From UBA6164 sp964344895 (GTDB lineage Bacteria; Patescibacteriota; Gracilibacteria; BD1-5; UBA6164): a stretch of 8,683 nt of DNA. Numbering within the stretch: the stretch's first letter is position 1; each line of letters begins with the position of its first letter. Under the pieces are notes generated by a model. The model searched no databases. It was not told the DNA's origin and saw only the letters and a program-made list of their open reading frames with translations. Positions 1 to 7,699 of the stretch are shown piece after piece. Position numbers and translations under genes: made by a program. The DNA lies in contig CAYFPB010000059.1 of the NCBI GenBank assembly GCA_964344895.1, positions 1 through 8,683 on the forward strand. The letters are read 5' to 3'.

Positions 1-56
1 AAGGGACATTTCTACTTTAACTGAAATAGGGACATTTTAACTTAACGTTGACATTT
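1..56. mobile_element. Putative insertion-sequence end (GGGACATTT repeats)
   Basis: The motif GGGACATTT occurs at 3-11 and 29-37, and a degenerate copy (GACATTT) occurs at 50-56, all in the same orientation. Spaced GGGACATTT-type repeats are, as far as I recall, typical of the ends of some DDE-transposase insertion sequences, where each copy is a transposase-binding site. The family cannot be fixed from this fragment, and any transposase gene would lie to the left of the window. The last copy overlaps the ung stop codon, so an element may have inserted exactly at the 3' end of ung. Confidence 0.45.
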
Positions 57-756
57 AATTAATATTCCAATCTATCCCTTCTTTTCAATTTTGTTTTAAT
101 ATTTCATTTGTTTTTTTAAAACAATTACTTCATAGAAAACCTCTGTGAGCTGAGAAAGGGGAAGGATGAGTTGTTTCAAGTACAAAGTGCTTATTGGTGT
201 CAATAAGTGCTTTTTTACTTTGAGCAAAAGCTCACCATAATAAAAATATAACTCACTCTTTTTCATCTGAAATAGTTTTTATAACTGCATCTGTAAATTG
301 TTCCCATCAGATTTTTGAATGGCTAGCTGGATTTCAGGCTTGTACAGTTAGTATAGCATTTAATAAAAATACTCACTGCTCAGTCCAAGGGGTTAAATCT
401 CAACTTAAATTTCTCCCTTTTTTAAAGGGAGTACCCGAAGGGGGAGGGATTATTCAAATTTCTTTGTAAATATTTTTTAAACTAGGAGGACATTTTACTC
501 AGTTAGGTACAGAAAAACAAAATCATTGAGCTTGTCATGGACCGTGGTAAGGATCTTGACCAAGAATAACTACTTTTACTTTATCAAAAGGAGTTTTATC
601 AAAAGCTTTAAATATATTTTTTGTTTCAGGATAAATAGTTACTCAGGCTTTTATATCATCTATTATCCTTTGTTTTATCTCTTTAAAATAAGGCTTTTCA
701 AACTCACTACTTAAGTGTTTTAACCAGCTTTCTTCAATTTTTGGAGTAAATTGCAT
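55..756 (-). CDS. ung: Uracil-DNA glycosylase (family 1 UNG), UGA-recoded
   Basis: This 233-residue enzyme removes uracil from DNA to start base-excision repair. The frame is complete only when its 13 in-frame TGA codons are read as glycine. The water-activating motif GQDPYH is at residues 66-71 (Asp68), followed by the uracil-stacking FCFSV (Phe81), the Pro-rich PPS loop (90-92), LLN with the uracil-reading Asn133, and the DNA-intercalation motif HPSPFSAHRGF at 197-207 (His197). Several TGA codons sit on invariant glycines, such as QAxGFCFSV and LLWG, and Trp124, Trp151 and Trp174 are TGG. Length is normal for the family. Residues about 103-116 are encoded by a GC-rich palindromic repeat in the loop before GDLTPW, making it about six to seven residues longer than in E. 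coli or Bacillus. No Shine-Dalgarno precedes the ATG. The gene is divergent from the M3 peptidase gene. The C-terminus IDWNIN is short and runs into the putative insertion-sequence end. Confidence 0.97.
413..449. repeat. GC-rich palindromic mini-repeat inside ung
   Basis: CTCCCTTT at 413-420 pairs perfectly with AAAGGGAG at 424-431 around a TTT loop. A second small hairpin (CC-TTCG-GG on the minus strand) and a run of GGGGGAGGGA follow up to 449. The stretch is far richer in G and C than its surroundings and gives codons (CCC, TCG, GGG) that are rare elsewhere in the window. Repeats of this CCCTCC/TTCGGG/CTCCCTTT type are common in intergenic DNA of many bacteria, which is from memory. Here the repeat lies in frame within ung, encoding roughly PPPSGTPFKKGR. 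Confidence 0.75.
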
Positions 757-820
757 ATTTTATGTTGAAAAAAAATAAAATTTCATACACTTATATTAAT
801 TAAAAACTAACATATACAAA
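757..820. promoter_or_regulatory. Divergent ung / M3 peptidase promoter region
   Basis: This 64-bp, nearly pure A/T spacer separates the divergent starts of ung and the M3 peptidase gene, so it must hold both promoters. TATATT at 792-797 is a possible plus-strand -10 box, but the nearest -35-like TTGAAA (765-770) is 21 bp away, too far to be convincing. Neither start codon has a purine-rich ribosome-binding site upstream. Confidence 0.3.
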
Positions 821-2836
821 ATGAAAAATATAAAATGACAAATAATAGAACAATTAAAAAGTGAGTGATTTCCTGATCTGAAGTTTATTTATTCTGATGA
901 AGCTTTAATAATAGCTTCTGAAATATTAGAAGAACTTTTAGAAATAGAAAAAGAAAAATTTAGAGAATTACTTGCTAGGGAAAATAAAAACTTGCACTTT
1001 GATTTACTAGAAGATGATGGAGTGCTTGATTTTTATTGGTCTTTATTAAATCATTTACAAAATGTAGATAATACAGAAAAAATAAGAAAAATAATAGATT
1101 ACTTTAGACCCAAATTGCAAGATTTTTCAAATTATGTAGCCTATAATAGGGACTATTTTGATAAGCTAGTCTATATAGAAAAAAATAATATTCTAGACTC
1201 GGATCAAAAGAGGCTTATGAAATTAAGAATAAAATCTTTTAAAGATAGATGAATAGATTTAGATAAGGATTCTCAAGATAAAATAAAGCAAATTAATAAA
1301 GACTTGTCAAAACTATCAAATGATTTTAATAACAATATAGTTGATAGTGAAGCTGAGTTTGAATATTTGATTACAAATGGAGAAATTATAAAAGACCTAC
1401 CAAATGAAATATTACAATCAGCTAAAAATAATGCCTTAGAAAAGAAAAAAGAAGGATATTTATTTGATTCAGATCCTACTAGTTATCAAAATATAATGAA
1501 GTATTGTAGTGATCCCAAAGTAAGAGAAGATTTTGCTATAGCTAATTATAGTTTTGCAAGCTCTGGAAAGTATGATAATAGAGAAAATATATTAAATATA
1601 TTGAAATTAAAATCACAAAAAGCTAGTCTTTTGTGATATAAAAACTTTGCTGAATTAAGTCTTAATTCAAAAATGGCAGATTCTCCAGAACAAATTTTTG
1701 AGTTAATTGAAGGGATAAGTAAAAAAGCTAGAGAGAAAGCAAATACTGAGATAGAAGAATTAAAAAAGTATTTTGATTTAGAAGAAATAAATTCATCAAG
1801 CCTAGCATATTATTCTACAAAATATAAGCAGGAAAAATATGAGATAGATGATAAAGAAATAAAAAAATATTTTGAATTTGAAAATACTTTGGATTACTTG
1901 CATAATTTTGTTTCATATTTTTATGGTATTGAATTAAGAAAAATAGATCCTCTTTTATACAATGAAGATATTAGAGCATACGAAGTATATAAGGATGATA
2001 AATTTATTTCATATTATTTTTTAGATCCTTTTTATAGAAAAAATAAAAGACCATGAGCTTGGGCTGATGATTTAAGAAGTAAAAATTATGATATTCCTGA
2101 ATTAGATATAAAAGCAAAAAATCCTATTGTTATTAATGTTTGTAATTTTGCAAAAAATCCTGATGGAAAGACTATTTTATCTATGTGAGATGTTGAAACT
2201 TTGTTTCATGAGTTTGGGCATGCAATTCATGAAATGTTATCAGAAAGTAAACATAGTGCTTTATCTTGATTTGAGGTTGAATGGGATTTTGTAGAATTAC
2301 CTAGTCAAATACATGAAAACTGGGTATGTGATAGAGAAAGTTTAGAAAAACTAGCTAAACATGTAGATACATGAGAAAAAATAAGTGAAAATTTACTTAA
2401 TAAGCTTGATAGTTTAAGAACATATATGTCATGAACTTTTGTATCAAGACAAAATGAGTTTGCTTTACTTGACATGAGCTTATATAGTTCAGTAGTTCCA
2501 GAAACTATAAAAGACTTGGATAAAAAAGCTTTGGGTATAGTAAATAAATATTCTATTTTTAAAAGATGAGATGATTATAAAATGTATTGTAGTTTTGGGC
2601 ATATCTTTTGAGGAGGGTATTCAGCAGGGTATTATTCATATATGTGGGCTGAAATAATTGAAGCTGATGTATTTGCTAGGATAAAAGAGATGTGAATGTT
2701 TGATAGAGAAACTTGAGATAAATTTGTTAGTACAATTTTATGACAATGAACAAGAAAAAAGGCAACAGAGCTTTTTTATGATTTTATGTGAAGGGAAGTA
2801 GATAATACAGCTTTTATGGAGAGAAAAGGATTATAA
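821..2836 (+). CDS. M3-family zinc oligopeptidase (PrlC/Dcp-like), UGA-recoded
   Basis: This 671-residue zinc metallopeptidase is expected to cut short peptides in the cytoplasm, recycling the products of proteolysis or imported peptides. No signal peptide is visible. The catalytic HEFGH is at 463-467, and the third zinc ligand is Glu492 in DFVELPSQ, at the same 29-residue spacing as in thimet oligopeptidase. The substrate-binding block has His594, Tyr600, Tyr604 and Tyr607 in FGHIFGGGYSAGYYSY, whose spacing matches bacterial oligopeptidase A and Dcp rather than mammalian thimet oligopeptidase. The N-terminal half is helical and charged, as usual in M3. Length is typical of subfamily M3A. The frame contains 16 TGA codons, including conserved glycines, for example in YMSGTF and IFGGGY. 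The ATG at 821 gives an intact N-terminus with no Shine-Dalgarno. It stands alone between a divergent ung and a convergent neighbour and ends in a strong palindromic terminator. Endopeptidase and dipeptidase specificities cannot be told apart here. Confidence 0.95.
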
Positions 2837-2869
2837 AAAAAGTAGTGATTTTAAAATCACTACTTTTTT
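2836..2869. terminator. Bidirectional palindromic terminator
   Basis: This is a perfect 34-bp palindrome centred between 2852 and 2853, with core AAGTAGTGATTTT and an A/T tract at each end. It gives a hairpin with a U-tract on both strands. It overlaps the last base of the M3 peptidase stop codon and ends within the stop codon of the convergent thioredoxin-like gene, so it very probably terminates both transcripts. Confidence 0.9.
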
Positions 2870-3182
2870 AACATCAAGCACAAGTACCACAATCACTTGG
2901 GGCACATCCTGAGTCACTTCATCAAATAATACTTATAAACATAGATTTTAATTCTTCTTCTTCAGGATCAATTCATTCAAAAATTATATCTTTGAAATCA
3001 ATAGCTTCTTCTTCAACTATTAAGGCTGGCTCTTTTGAAATATTTAGTTCAGTTTTTAGTTTTTCTTCAATACTTGTATCCACTTTTATAAACTCAACAA
3101 GTCATAACTCATCAAGACATCTATTTACTTTGTTTATTAGGTTTAGAGAATTTTCCTTAGATCAGTATATAATTATTTTCAT
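2868..3182 (-). CDS. Small thioredoxin-fold protein with C-terminal Cys tail
   Basis: This 104-residue protein resembles the small thioredoxin-like (Thioredoxin_3, MTH895-like) family: a first strand MKIIIYGS, a helix, a second strand EFIKVD, then KEPALIV carrying the cis-proline (Pro52), and a final strand and helix. The redox CxxC expected just after the first strand is absent; residues 9-12 are K-E-N-S. Cysteines are instead concentrated in the tail, with Cys93, Cys98, Cys101 and Cys104 in the pattern Cx4Cx2Cx2C; Cys22 is the only other one. The tail could form disulfides or bind a metal or iron-sulfur cluster, but this is inference. Six TGA codons are read as Gly. The ATG is chosen because it begins directly at the first strand. 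Its promoter appears to overlap the rplY terminator, so it is probably transcribed alone. The fold assignment is moderate and the coding call is strong. Confidence 0.85.
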
Positions 3183-3198
3183 AATAAATATTAGTTAG

Positions 3199-3228
3199 AG
3201 TATAAAAAATAGCATTTGAATATTTCAA
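3199..3228 (-). promoter_or_regulatory. Putative sigma70-type promoter of the thioredoxin-like gene
   Basis: On the minus strand, TTGAAA (3228-3223) and TATACT (3204-3199) are separated by 18 bp, each matching the sigma70 consensus at five of six positions. The start codon lies 16 bases after the -10 box, leaving only a very short leader. The -35 and spacer lie inside the hairpin that terminates rplY, so the two signals share the same DNA. Confidence 0.55.
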
Positions 3229-3239
3229 ATGCTATTTTT
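3205..3239 (-). terminator. Rho-independent terminator of rplY
   Basis: A perfect 16-bp stem (AAAAATAGCATTTGAA and its complement) with a 3-base loop lies 8 bases beyond the rplY stop and ends in a T-run on the minus strand. It would form equally well on the other strand, but no plus-strand gene reads into it. Confidence 0.85.
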
Positions 3240-3247
3240 AGAAGTTT

Positions 3248-3877
3248 TTATTTTTCTTCAGTAGTTTCTTCCTCATCTGCTCCAGTTACTGGTGCATCAG
3301 GTGCTTCAGTTGGAATTTCTTCAACTTTAGCTGGTTTACTAGCTGAAACTATTACAGTATCTTCATTTGTTAATACTTCATATTTTTCAGCATCTAATCC
3401 TAAGTCTGATACTTTTATAGTATCTCCCATTTCTTTTAGATTAGTTAAATCTACATCTATAGCATCTACTAAGTTTCTAGGTAAAGTTTTTACTTCGATT
3501 TCTTTAATATGTTCATCTAAGATTGCTCATTCTTTTACTGCTTCTGAATTACCAGTAAAGTTAAGAGCTATATTTGTATGAACTTTTTCTCATCTAGTAA
3601 TAGCATAAAAATCTATATGTAAAAAGTCTCCAGTAATAGGTTCTCTTTGAATATCGTGAACTAAAACTTCTATTTCATCTTTATTTACTTTTAAATTGAT
3701 GATATGACTTTCACCAGATTTTCTGAAAGTTCTTAAAAAATCAGAGTTATCCATTTTAATCATAACTGGTTCTTGGTTTTTTCCATAAACTACAGCTGGG
3801 ATCATTTTATTACTTCTGATTGCACTTAGTTTTTCTTCTGAGCTTCTAGCTTCTACACTTAAGTTTAAATTTTCCAT
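3248..3877 (-). CDS. rplY: 50S ribosomal protein bL25 (long CTC form), UGA-recoded
   Basis: This 209-residue protein binds 5S rRNA in the central protuberance of the large ribosomal subunit. The N-terminal L25 domain is clear: MENLNLSVEARSSEEKL, then IPAVVYGKN and the VHDIQREPITGDFLHIDFY block. It is followed by the TL5/CTC beta domain with ITRGEKV, VKEGAIL, EIEVKTLP and IKVSDL, and an acidic, low-complexity tail rich in Glu, Thr and Pro. Two TGA codons lie on glycines conserved in the family (RGEKV and KEGAIL), which is direct support for the Gly code. The ATG at 3877 is preferred over an upstream in-frame TTG at 3919 because homologues start at this point and the upstream stretch lies in a hairpin. 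No Shine-Dalgarno is seen. It is downstream of the PP2C-like gene on the same strand, with a 116-bp gap and a probable terminator between them, so it is likely transcribed separately. Confidence 0.97.
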
Positions 3878-3906
3878 AGTTCTATTGTAATTGATATATA
3901 TTAAAT

Positions 3907-3954
3907 AAAAAGCTTGCAAATTGTATACATAAATTTAAATATTGCAAACTTTTT
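3907..3954 (-). terminator. Probable terminator of the PP2C-like membrane-protein gene
   Basis: Arms at 3907-3919 and 3942-3954 pair over 13 positions, with one U-G wobble in minus-strand RNA, around a 22-base A/T loop. The 3' arm ends in a T-run. It lies 40 bases past the stop codon of the upstream minus-strand gene and 29 bases before the rplY start. The large loop makes it weaker than the other terminators here. Confidence 0.5.
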
Positions 3955-3993
3955 TTATATTTTTTTTATTTTGGGCTTAAATAAGGCTAGGAC

Positions 3994-5895
3994 TTACCTT
4001 ATTAAAACCTTGTCATCACTTACTTCAAAGTTGATTTTATAAAGTCATTTTTTGTTTAAAATAAGTATTTCTCCATCATGGTTTATGAAAAAGTCTTTTA
4101 TTTTATTTTTATTTGCTTCTATTTGTCCTATGTAAGTTAAGTGTTTAGTATTTCTATAGTCTTTTGTATTTGGCATAAAAATCCAGATCTTGTTATTCAT
4201 AAGCAAGTATACATAATTTAAATCTTTTCTTGCTTTTAGATCTACTATAGAATCAGGATCTTCTATATCATAGTTTTCAGGTAGTTTATTAAGAATTAAT
4301 TTCTCTATTCTATAAGGGTAAGAGAAGAACTTTATCATAGATAAGTCCTCTTTAAGTATATAAAAACCTCAATCAATAGCTATAGATAGTATATTTCCTA
4401 TTTGAGCTAGATCATCTTCTTTTAAGTATCATTTTCAAGATTTAAAACTTCTTCAACTTAGAGAGTGTTTATATATTTGGCTATTATTTTCTCATAATAG
4501 ATAAATATTTTGTGCATAAGAGGATAAGTCTTTTGATTTTTCCCAAGCTTTTTGTCAGCTTACATCAGAAAAACTAAAATATCAGTTTTTTGTAAATCTT
4601 ACTATTTTTGATGTGTTTGTAAGTAAATACATATTGTCTCAAATATATGTAGCATCTACAAACTCTTCATTATCTTCTAGAGAATTAAATATATAATTTT
4701 TAGCTTTTTGATTTGGAAGTATAGGTCAAGTTACTCATTTAGATGTAACTATAAATGGTTTTAGATTGTTTTTTAATATTTTTACTGGATTTTCAAAATC
4801 TTGCTTAAGTATTACATTTTCAGTTTTTTCTTCAAATATCTCTACTTTGTTAAATTGTTTTTTTAGTTCATTAACTCAGCTAGTTAATTCTATTAAGTTA
4901 TTGATAAACAATTTATTTTTCTTACTTTCTTCTATTAATTCTTCTGCTTTAATTATATTTGTTTCAAAAGCTGTAGGATTACTTATATTTTCAGAAGCTA
5001 GTTTTATATAGTTTCTTATTTTTACTATGTTGTTTTCTACTTGTACTTTTTGTTTACTTTCATTTGTTACAGATACAACACCTCAAAGTATAGAGTAAAG
5101 GAAAAATATAGCTGTAGATATAACAAGTAGGAATAATGTATTTTTCAAAGGCTTAGATTGTTTATTTATAATATCTTTAATTACTAAGAAATATCATATA
5201 ACAGTTTTTGAAAAATTGTTATCTATAGCTTTTATAAATACTTCTTTAACAGCTTCAAGATTTTTATTTTCTTCATTTTCAGATTCTGAAGAATATTTCA
5301 GGGAACTAACTATAATATTTTCTTCAAGTATTTCACTTTCCAGAATATTTTTTATATTTTTATTAAATATTTCAATATCTTCTGATAATACAAGTCCATC
5401 TACTAAATCACTTTTTGATAGATACTTTAATAATTTTGAAGTGGAAGAAACTACTATTTCATCATTTATTAATTTTCAACTTGAAATAAAATTGAATTCT
5501 TTTTTGTTTTCATCTTTACTTGTAAGTTCTACTACTTCTGAGTTTTTGTTTACTAGGTAACAAGAAGATTTTCATATGTTTGAAAATATATAATTATCTT
5601 CATTTAAAATTCATATAATAATACTTAGTTTTAGTTTTTTATCAGAGTCTTGTCTCCAATTTCATATGAAGTGGTTGATATTTTCTAAAGCTACACTGAA
5701 ATCAGCATAAGTATTTTCTAAAGAAATCTTTTCTATTAATGAGTCTAAAATATTATTTAATAGTAAGTCTGAAAATCATTTATCTACAGTTTTTATCAAT
5801 ATAAAAGCATCCAGATTTGTATCTAGATTTATATTTCTTTTAACTAATATACTCTGAGAATTATTGTTTACTTTTTTTGAACTAATTTCAAACAT
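3994..5895 (-). CDS. Membrane protein: PP2C-like N-domain, one TM span, propeller-like C-domain
   Basis: This 633-residue protein is continuous only with TGA read as Gly. Residues about 30-185 resemble a PP2C-type phosphatase beta-sandwich: GILNEDNYIFSNIGKSSCYLV, an xELT segment and DEIVVSSTSKLLKYL correspond to PP2C strands for display, output and commitment. However, I see no metal-binding aspartates such as DGxG, so it is probably inactive or very divergent. Residues about 186-245 are acidic and helical. A single hydrophobic span follows at about 252-275, flanked by basic residues on its N-side, which would place the PP2C-like part in the cytoplasm. Residues about 280-365 look coiled-coil-like, rich in Glu, Lys, Asn and Ile. 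From about 370 on, repeated short strands (YIGDNMYLLT, FYILKED, VYLLMNNKIWIFM, EILILNKKGLYKI) look like beta-propeller blades, presumably outside. I infer a sensor or scaffold role. It is divergent from murA and followed by rplY. The coding call is firm; the domain calls are tentative. Confidence 0.85.
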
Positions 5896-5929
5896 TATTG
5901 CTAGCGTTAGTATTAAATAATTAACTTAT

Positions 5930-5956
5930 AATTATTATATTTAAAATATGATAATT
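5930..5956. repeat. Operator-like palindrome in the murA divergent promoter region
   Basis: A 27-bp palindrome centred at 5943 matches at 12 of 13 arm positions. It covers the putative -10 box of the minus-strand gene. A second, perfect 8-bp inverted repeat, TTATTTAA and TTAAATAA, follows at 5971-5988. Both are made only or mostly of A and T, so chance symmetry is possible, but the position is what an operator would have. Confidence 0.4.
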
Positions 5957-5960
5957 TCAA
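5934..5960 (-). promoter_or_regulatory. Putative promoter of the PP2C-like membrane-protein gene
   Basis: On the minus strand TTGAAA (5960-5955) and TATAAT (5939-5934) are separated by 15 bp, two less than optimal. The -10 box lies 38 bases before the ATG. Box quality is good but the spacing is short, and A/T-rich DNA yields such matches often. Confidence 0.35.
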
Positions 5961-5991
5961 AATAGAAAAATTATTTAATGTTAAATAATAA

Positions 5992-6018
5992 TTGTTTTTT
6001 TTTATTTTTATGTATAAT
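5992..6018 (+). promoter_or_regulatory. Putative promoter of murA
   Basis: A perfect TATAAT is at 6013-6018, preceded directly by TG, 31 bases before the GTG start. The best -35 candidate is TTGTTT at 5992-5997 with a 15-bp spacer. The -10 is the stronger half of the call. Confidence 0.4.
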
Positions 6019-6049
6019 AAAAATAATTTATTATTTAAGTAATAAAAAA

Positions 6050-7309
6050 GTGCTAATTGTAAAATGAAAAAACCAGTTATCTTGAAGTGTTAAAATAAGC
6101 TGATCGAAGAATGCTACATTACCTATTTTGTGAGCAGCTTTACTTATAAATTGAAATGTAGTTTTAAACAATGTGCCAAATATTTGAGATGTAAAAACTT
6201 TTTTAGATATTCTTGAAGGGATTTGAGTAAAATATAGTTGGAAATGAAGTTCTCTAAGTTTTGATTCTAGTAATATTTCTAATGAAAACTTGCATTTTGA
6301 AAAAATAAAAAAAATTAGATCATCTATATTTTTATTATCTCCACTATTACATTTTTTTGGTAATATAAAAATACCTTTTCCTGGAGGTTGTAGTATTTGA
6401 AAAAGACCTATAGATGCTCACTTAAACTGATTAGAAGCTATTTGATATAAGTATAGCTTTGACTGAGAAGAAATAATTCTTGATTGAAAATTAGAGACTT
6501 GAGAGAGGGGATTAAATGCTTGATTTTGAGTAAGTTCTACAGAAAACTTGATAGTAGCTAATGTATTAAGAGATGGTAAAACTTTGATTAAAAATGCTGC
6601 TATAGAGCCTCATGTAATGAATCTAATTGATTTTTTCAGAAAAGCATGAGCAAATATAAAGATAAGATATAATCATGATATAATTATTACATGAGTACAT
6701 GCTTTAAAGTCTAGTTTTTCTTTTGATATTGTATCTGACTATATAGAATCTGGTACTTTTATGGTTATTTGAGCTTTAGCGTCAAAGGATTATATTGATA
6801 TAGAAAATGCTAGAATAGGGGATTTATATTCTTATATAGAAAAATTGAAACAAGCATGAGTTAAAGTAAAAGATTTATGAGATGATACTCTTAGAGTATA
6901 CAGAGCAGAAAAATTAAAATCTCTTGCTATTCAGACAAATATTTTTCCAGGTTTTCCTACAGATTTACAATCACCATTTTCTGTACTTATGACTCAAGCT
7001 GAGTGAATAAGTAAAATACATGAAGTACTATTTGAATGAAGACTTAGCTTTTTAGTAGAATTAGAAAAAATGAATACAAATGTTGCTGTAATGAATCCTC
7101 ACGAAGCTTTGATTTTTTGACCAAACAAATTAAAATGATGAGTTACTGTTACTTCATGGGACTTAAGAGCTTGAGCTGCTATGGTTATAGCTTGATTAAT
7201 AGCTGAATGAGAGACAAAAATAACAAATGTAGAATATATTTTTAGATGATATGAAGATTTTGTTGAAAAATTAACTGCTATGTGAGCAGAAATAAGAGAA
7301 GTAAAATAA
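6050..7309 (+). CDS. murA: UDP-N-acetylglucosamine 1-carboxyvinyltransferase (MurA), UGA-recoded
   Basis: This 419-residue enzyme transfers enolpyruvate from PEP to UDP-GlcNAc, the first committed step of peptidoglycan synthesis, in the cytoplasm. About 31 TGA codons are read as Gly, and many fall on conserved glycines. The active-site lysine and asparagine are in SGSKNATLP (Lys20, Asn21). The catalytic, fosfomycin-reactive cysteine is Cys114 in PGGCSIGKRPIDAH. The general-base aspartate is in FPGFPTDLQ, and WDLRAGAAMVIAGL and FRGYEDFVEKL mark the C-terminal domain. Length matches the family. The GTG at 6050 is chosen because LIVKGKNQLSGSVKI then aligns with the usual MurA N-terminus; the nearby ATG at 6064 is out of frame. 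There is no Shine-Dalgarno. The Cys variant predicts fosfomycin sensitivity, in contrast to Cys-to-Asp MurAs. Its presence implies that the cell makes, or at least starts, its own wall precursor, as far as one gene can show. Confidence 0.97.
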
Positions 7310-7482
7310 AATATTTAGTATAAAAAGAGAAAAAACATTTAATTTTTAATGAAATAAGCAATTTAAAATCAAAAATTTTATAACTGTTTGAACGAAGTGA
7401 GTTTTATAAAATTTTTAGATTTTATTTGTGAAATGAAATGTTAAGAAAATTAACCGTTTTTGAGTTTTTATACTAAATATTT
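7309..7482. repeat. 174-bp imperfect palindrome (MITE-like or structured RNA)
   Basis: A perfect 18-bp terminal inverted repeat (AAATATTTAGTATAAAAA at 7309-7326, its complement at 7465-7482) encloses sequence that continues to pair imperfectly to the centre. The best inner stem joins about 7365-7384 with 7401-7423, around the loop TGTTTGAACGAAGTGA. The left end overlaps the final base of the murA stop. No open frame fills it and I see no clear target-site duplication. It could be a miniature inverted-repeat element, and its RNA could also serve as a terminator or processing hairpin after murA. Confidence 0.7.
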
Positions 7483-7511
7483 AAAAAATTTTAAAAATAT
7501 AATTAAAGTTT

Positions 7512-7697
7512 ATGAAATTTTTTCCAATAATATTAATAATTTTTTGAGTAATTATTATTATGGCTCCAGAGATCTTGGCTTATCTATTAGGAGGTTTTTT
7601 CATATTTGTATGATTAAACTTACTTTTGTTTTTTGGTTTTAAAAAGAAAGCTAGTGAGTCTTATGTAAAGTTTTGAAATTATAAAATATTTAGATAG
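7512..7697 (+). CDS. Small two-span membrane protein upstream of PrsW-like gene
   Basis: This 61-residue protein has two hydrophobic segments, about 3-17 and 21-43, separated by a short MAPE turn. A basic and polar tail, FKKKASESYVKFGNYKIFR, follows. Three TGA codons are read as Gly. The pattern of two short spans around APE-x-LAYLLGG resembles small uncharacterised membrane proteins found in many bacteria, though I cannot name the family with certainty. The ATG at 7512 begins directly at the first span; no Shine-Dalgarno is present. The stop is TAG, and the next gene starts 2 bases later, so the two are very probably co-transcribed and perhaps translationally coupled. The positive tail suggests that the C-terminus faces the cytoplasm. 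It may be a partner or substrate of the protease, but that rests only on proximity. Confidence 0.8.
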
Positions 7698-7699
7698 TT

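Noticed and set aside
486..496. GGACATTTTA resembling the repeats at the window start
   Set aside because: It lies in ung and its complement encodes the conserved VKCPPS stretch, so the likeness is chance.
526..714. A 62-codon open frame on the plus strand
   Set aside because: It is antisense to the centre of ung, whose motifs are unmistakable, and its Phe/Tyr/Ile-rich translation resembles no protein.
821..2836. M3 peptidase as a decayed pseudogene with many stops
   Set aside because: All interruptions are TGA, there is no frameshift, and the active site is complete; with UGA as Gly it is one normal gene.
2992..3581. Two Ser/Phe-rich open frames on the plus strand (2992-3198 and 3216-3581)
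   Set aside because: They are antisense to the thioredoxin-like gene and rplY; the Ser-rich composition comes from complementing Glu- and Lys-rich coding sequence.
3878..3919. Longer bL25 starting at an in-frame TTG at 3919
   Set aside because: The extra 14 residues fall in a hairpin and are not found in bL25, whereas the ATG at 3877 gives the family's usual N-terminus.
4766..5560. Plus-strand open frames at 4766-5011 and 5216-5560
   Set aside because: They are antisense shadows of the PP2C-like membrane-protein gene, which is continuous through both.
7460..7642. A 60-codon plus-strand frame overlapping the small membrane-protein gene
   Set aside because: It starts inside the palindromic repeat and runs in another frame to the 61-residue protein, whose two spans and 2-bp spacing to prsW are far more gene-like.
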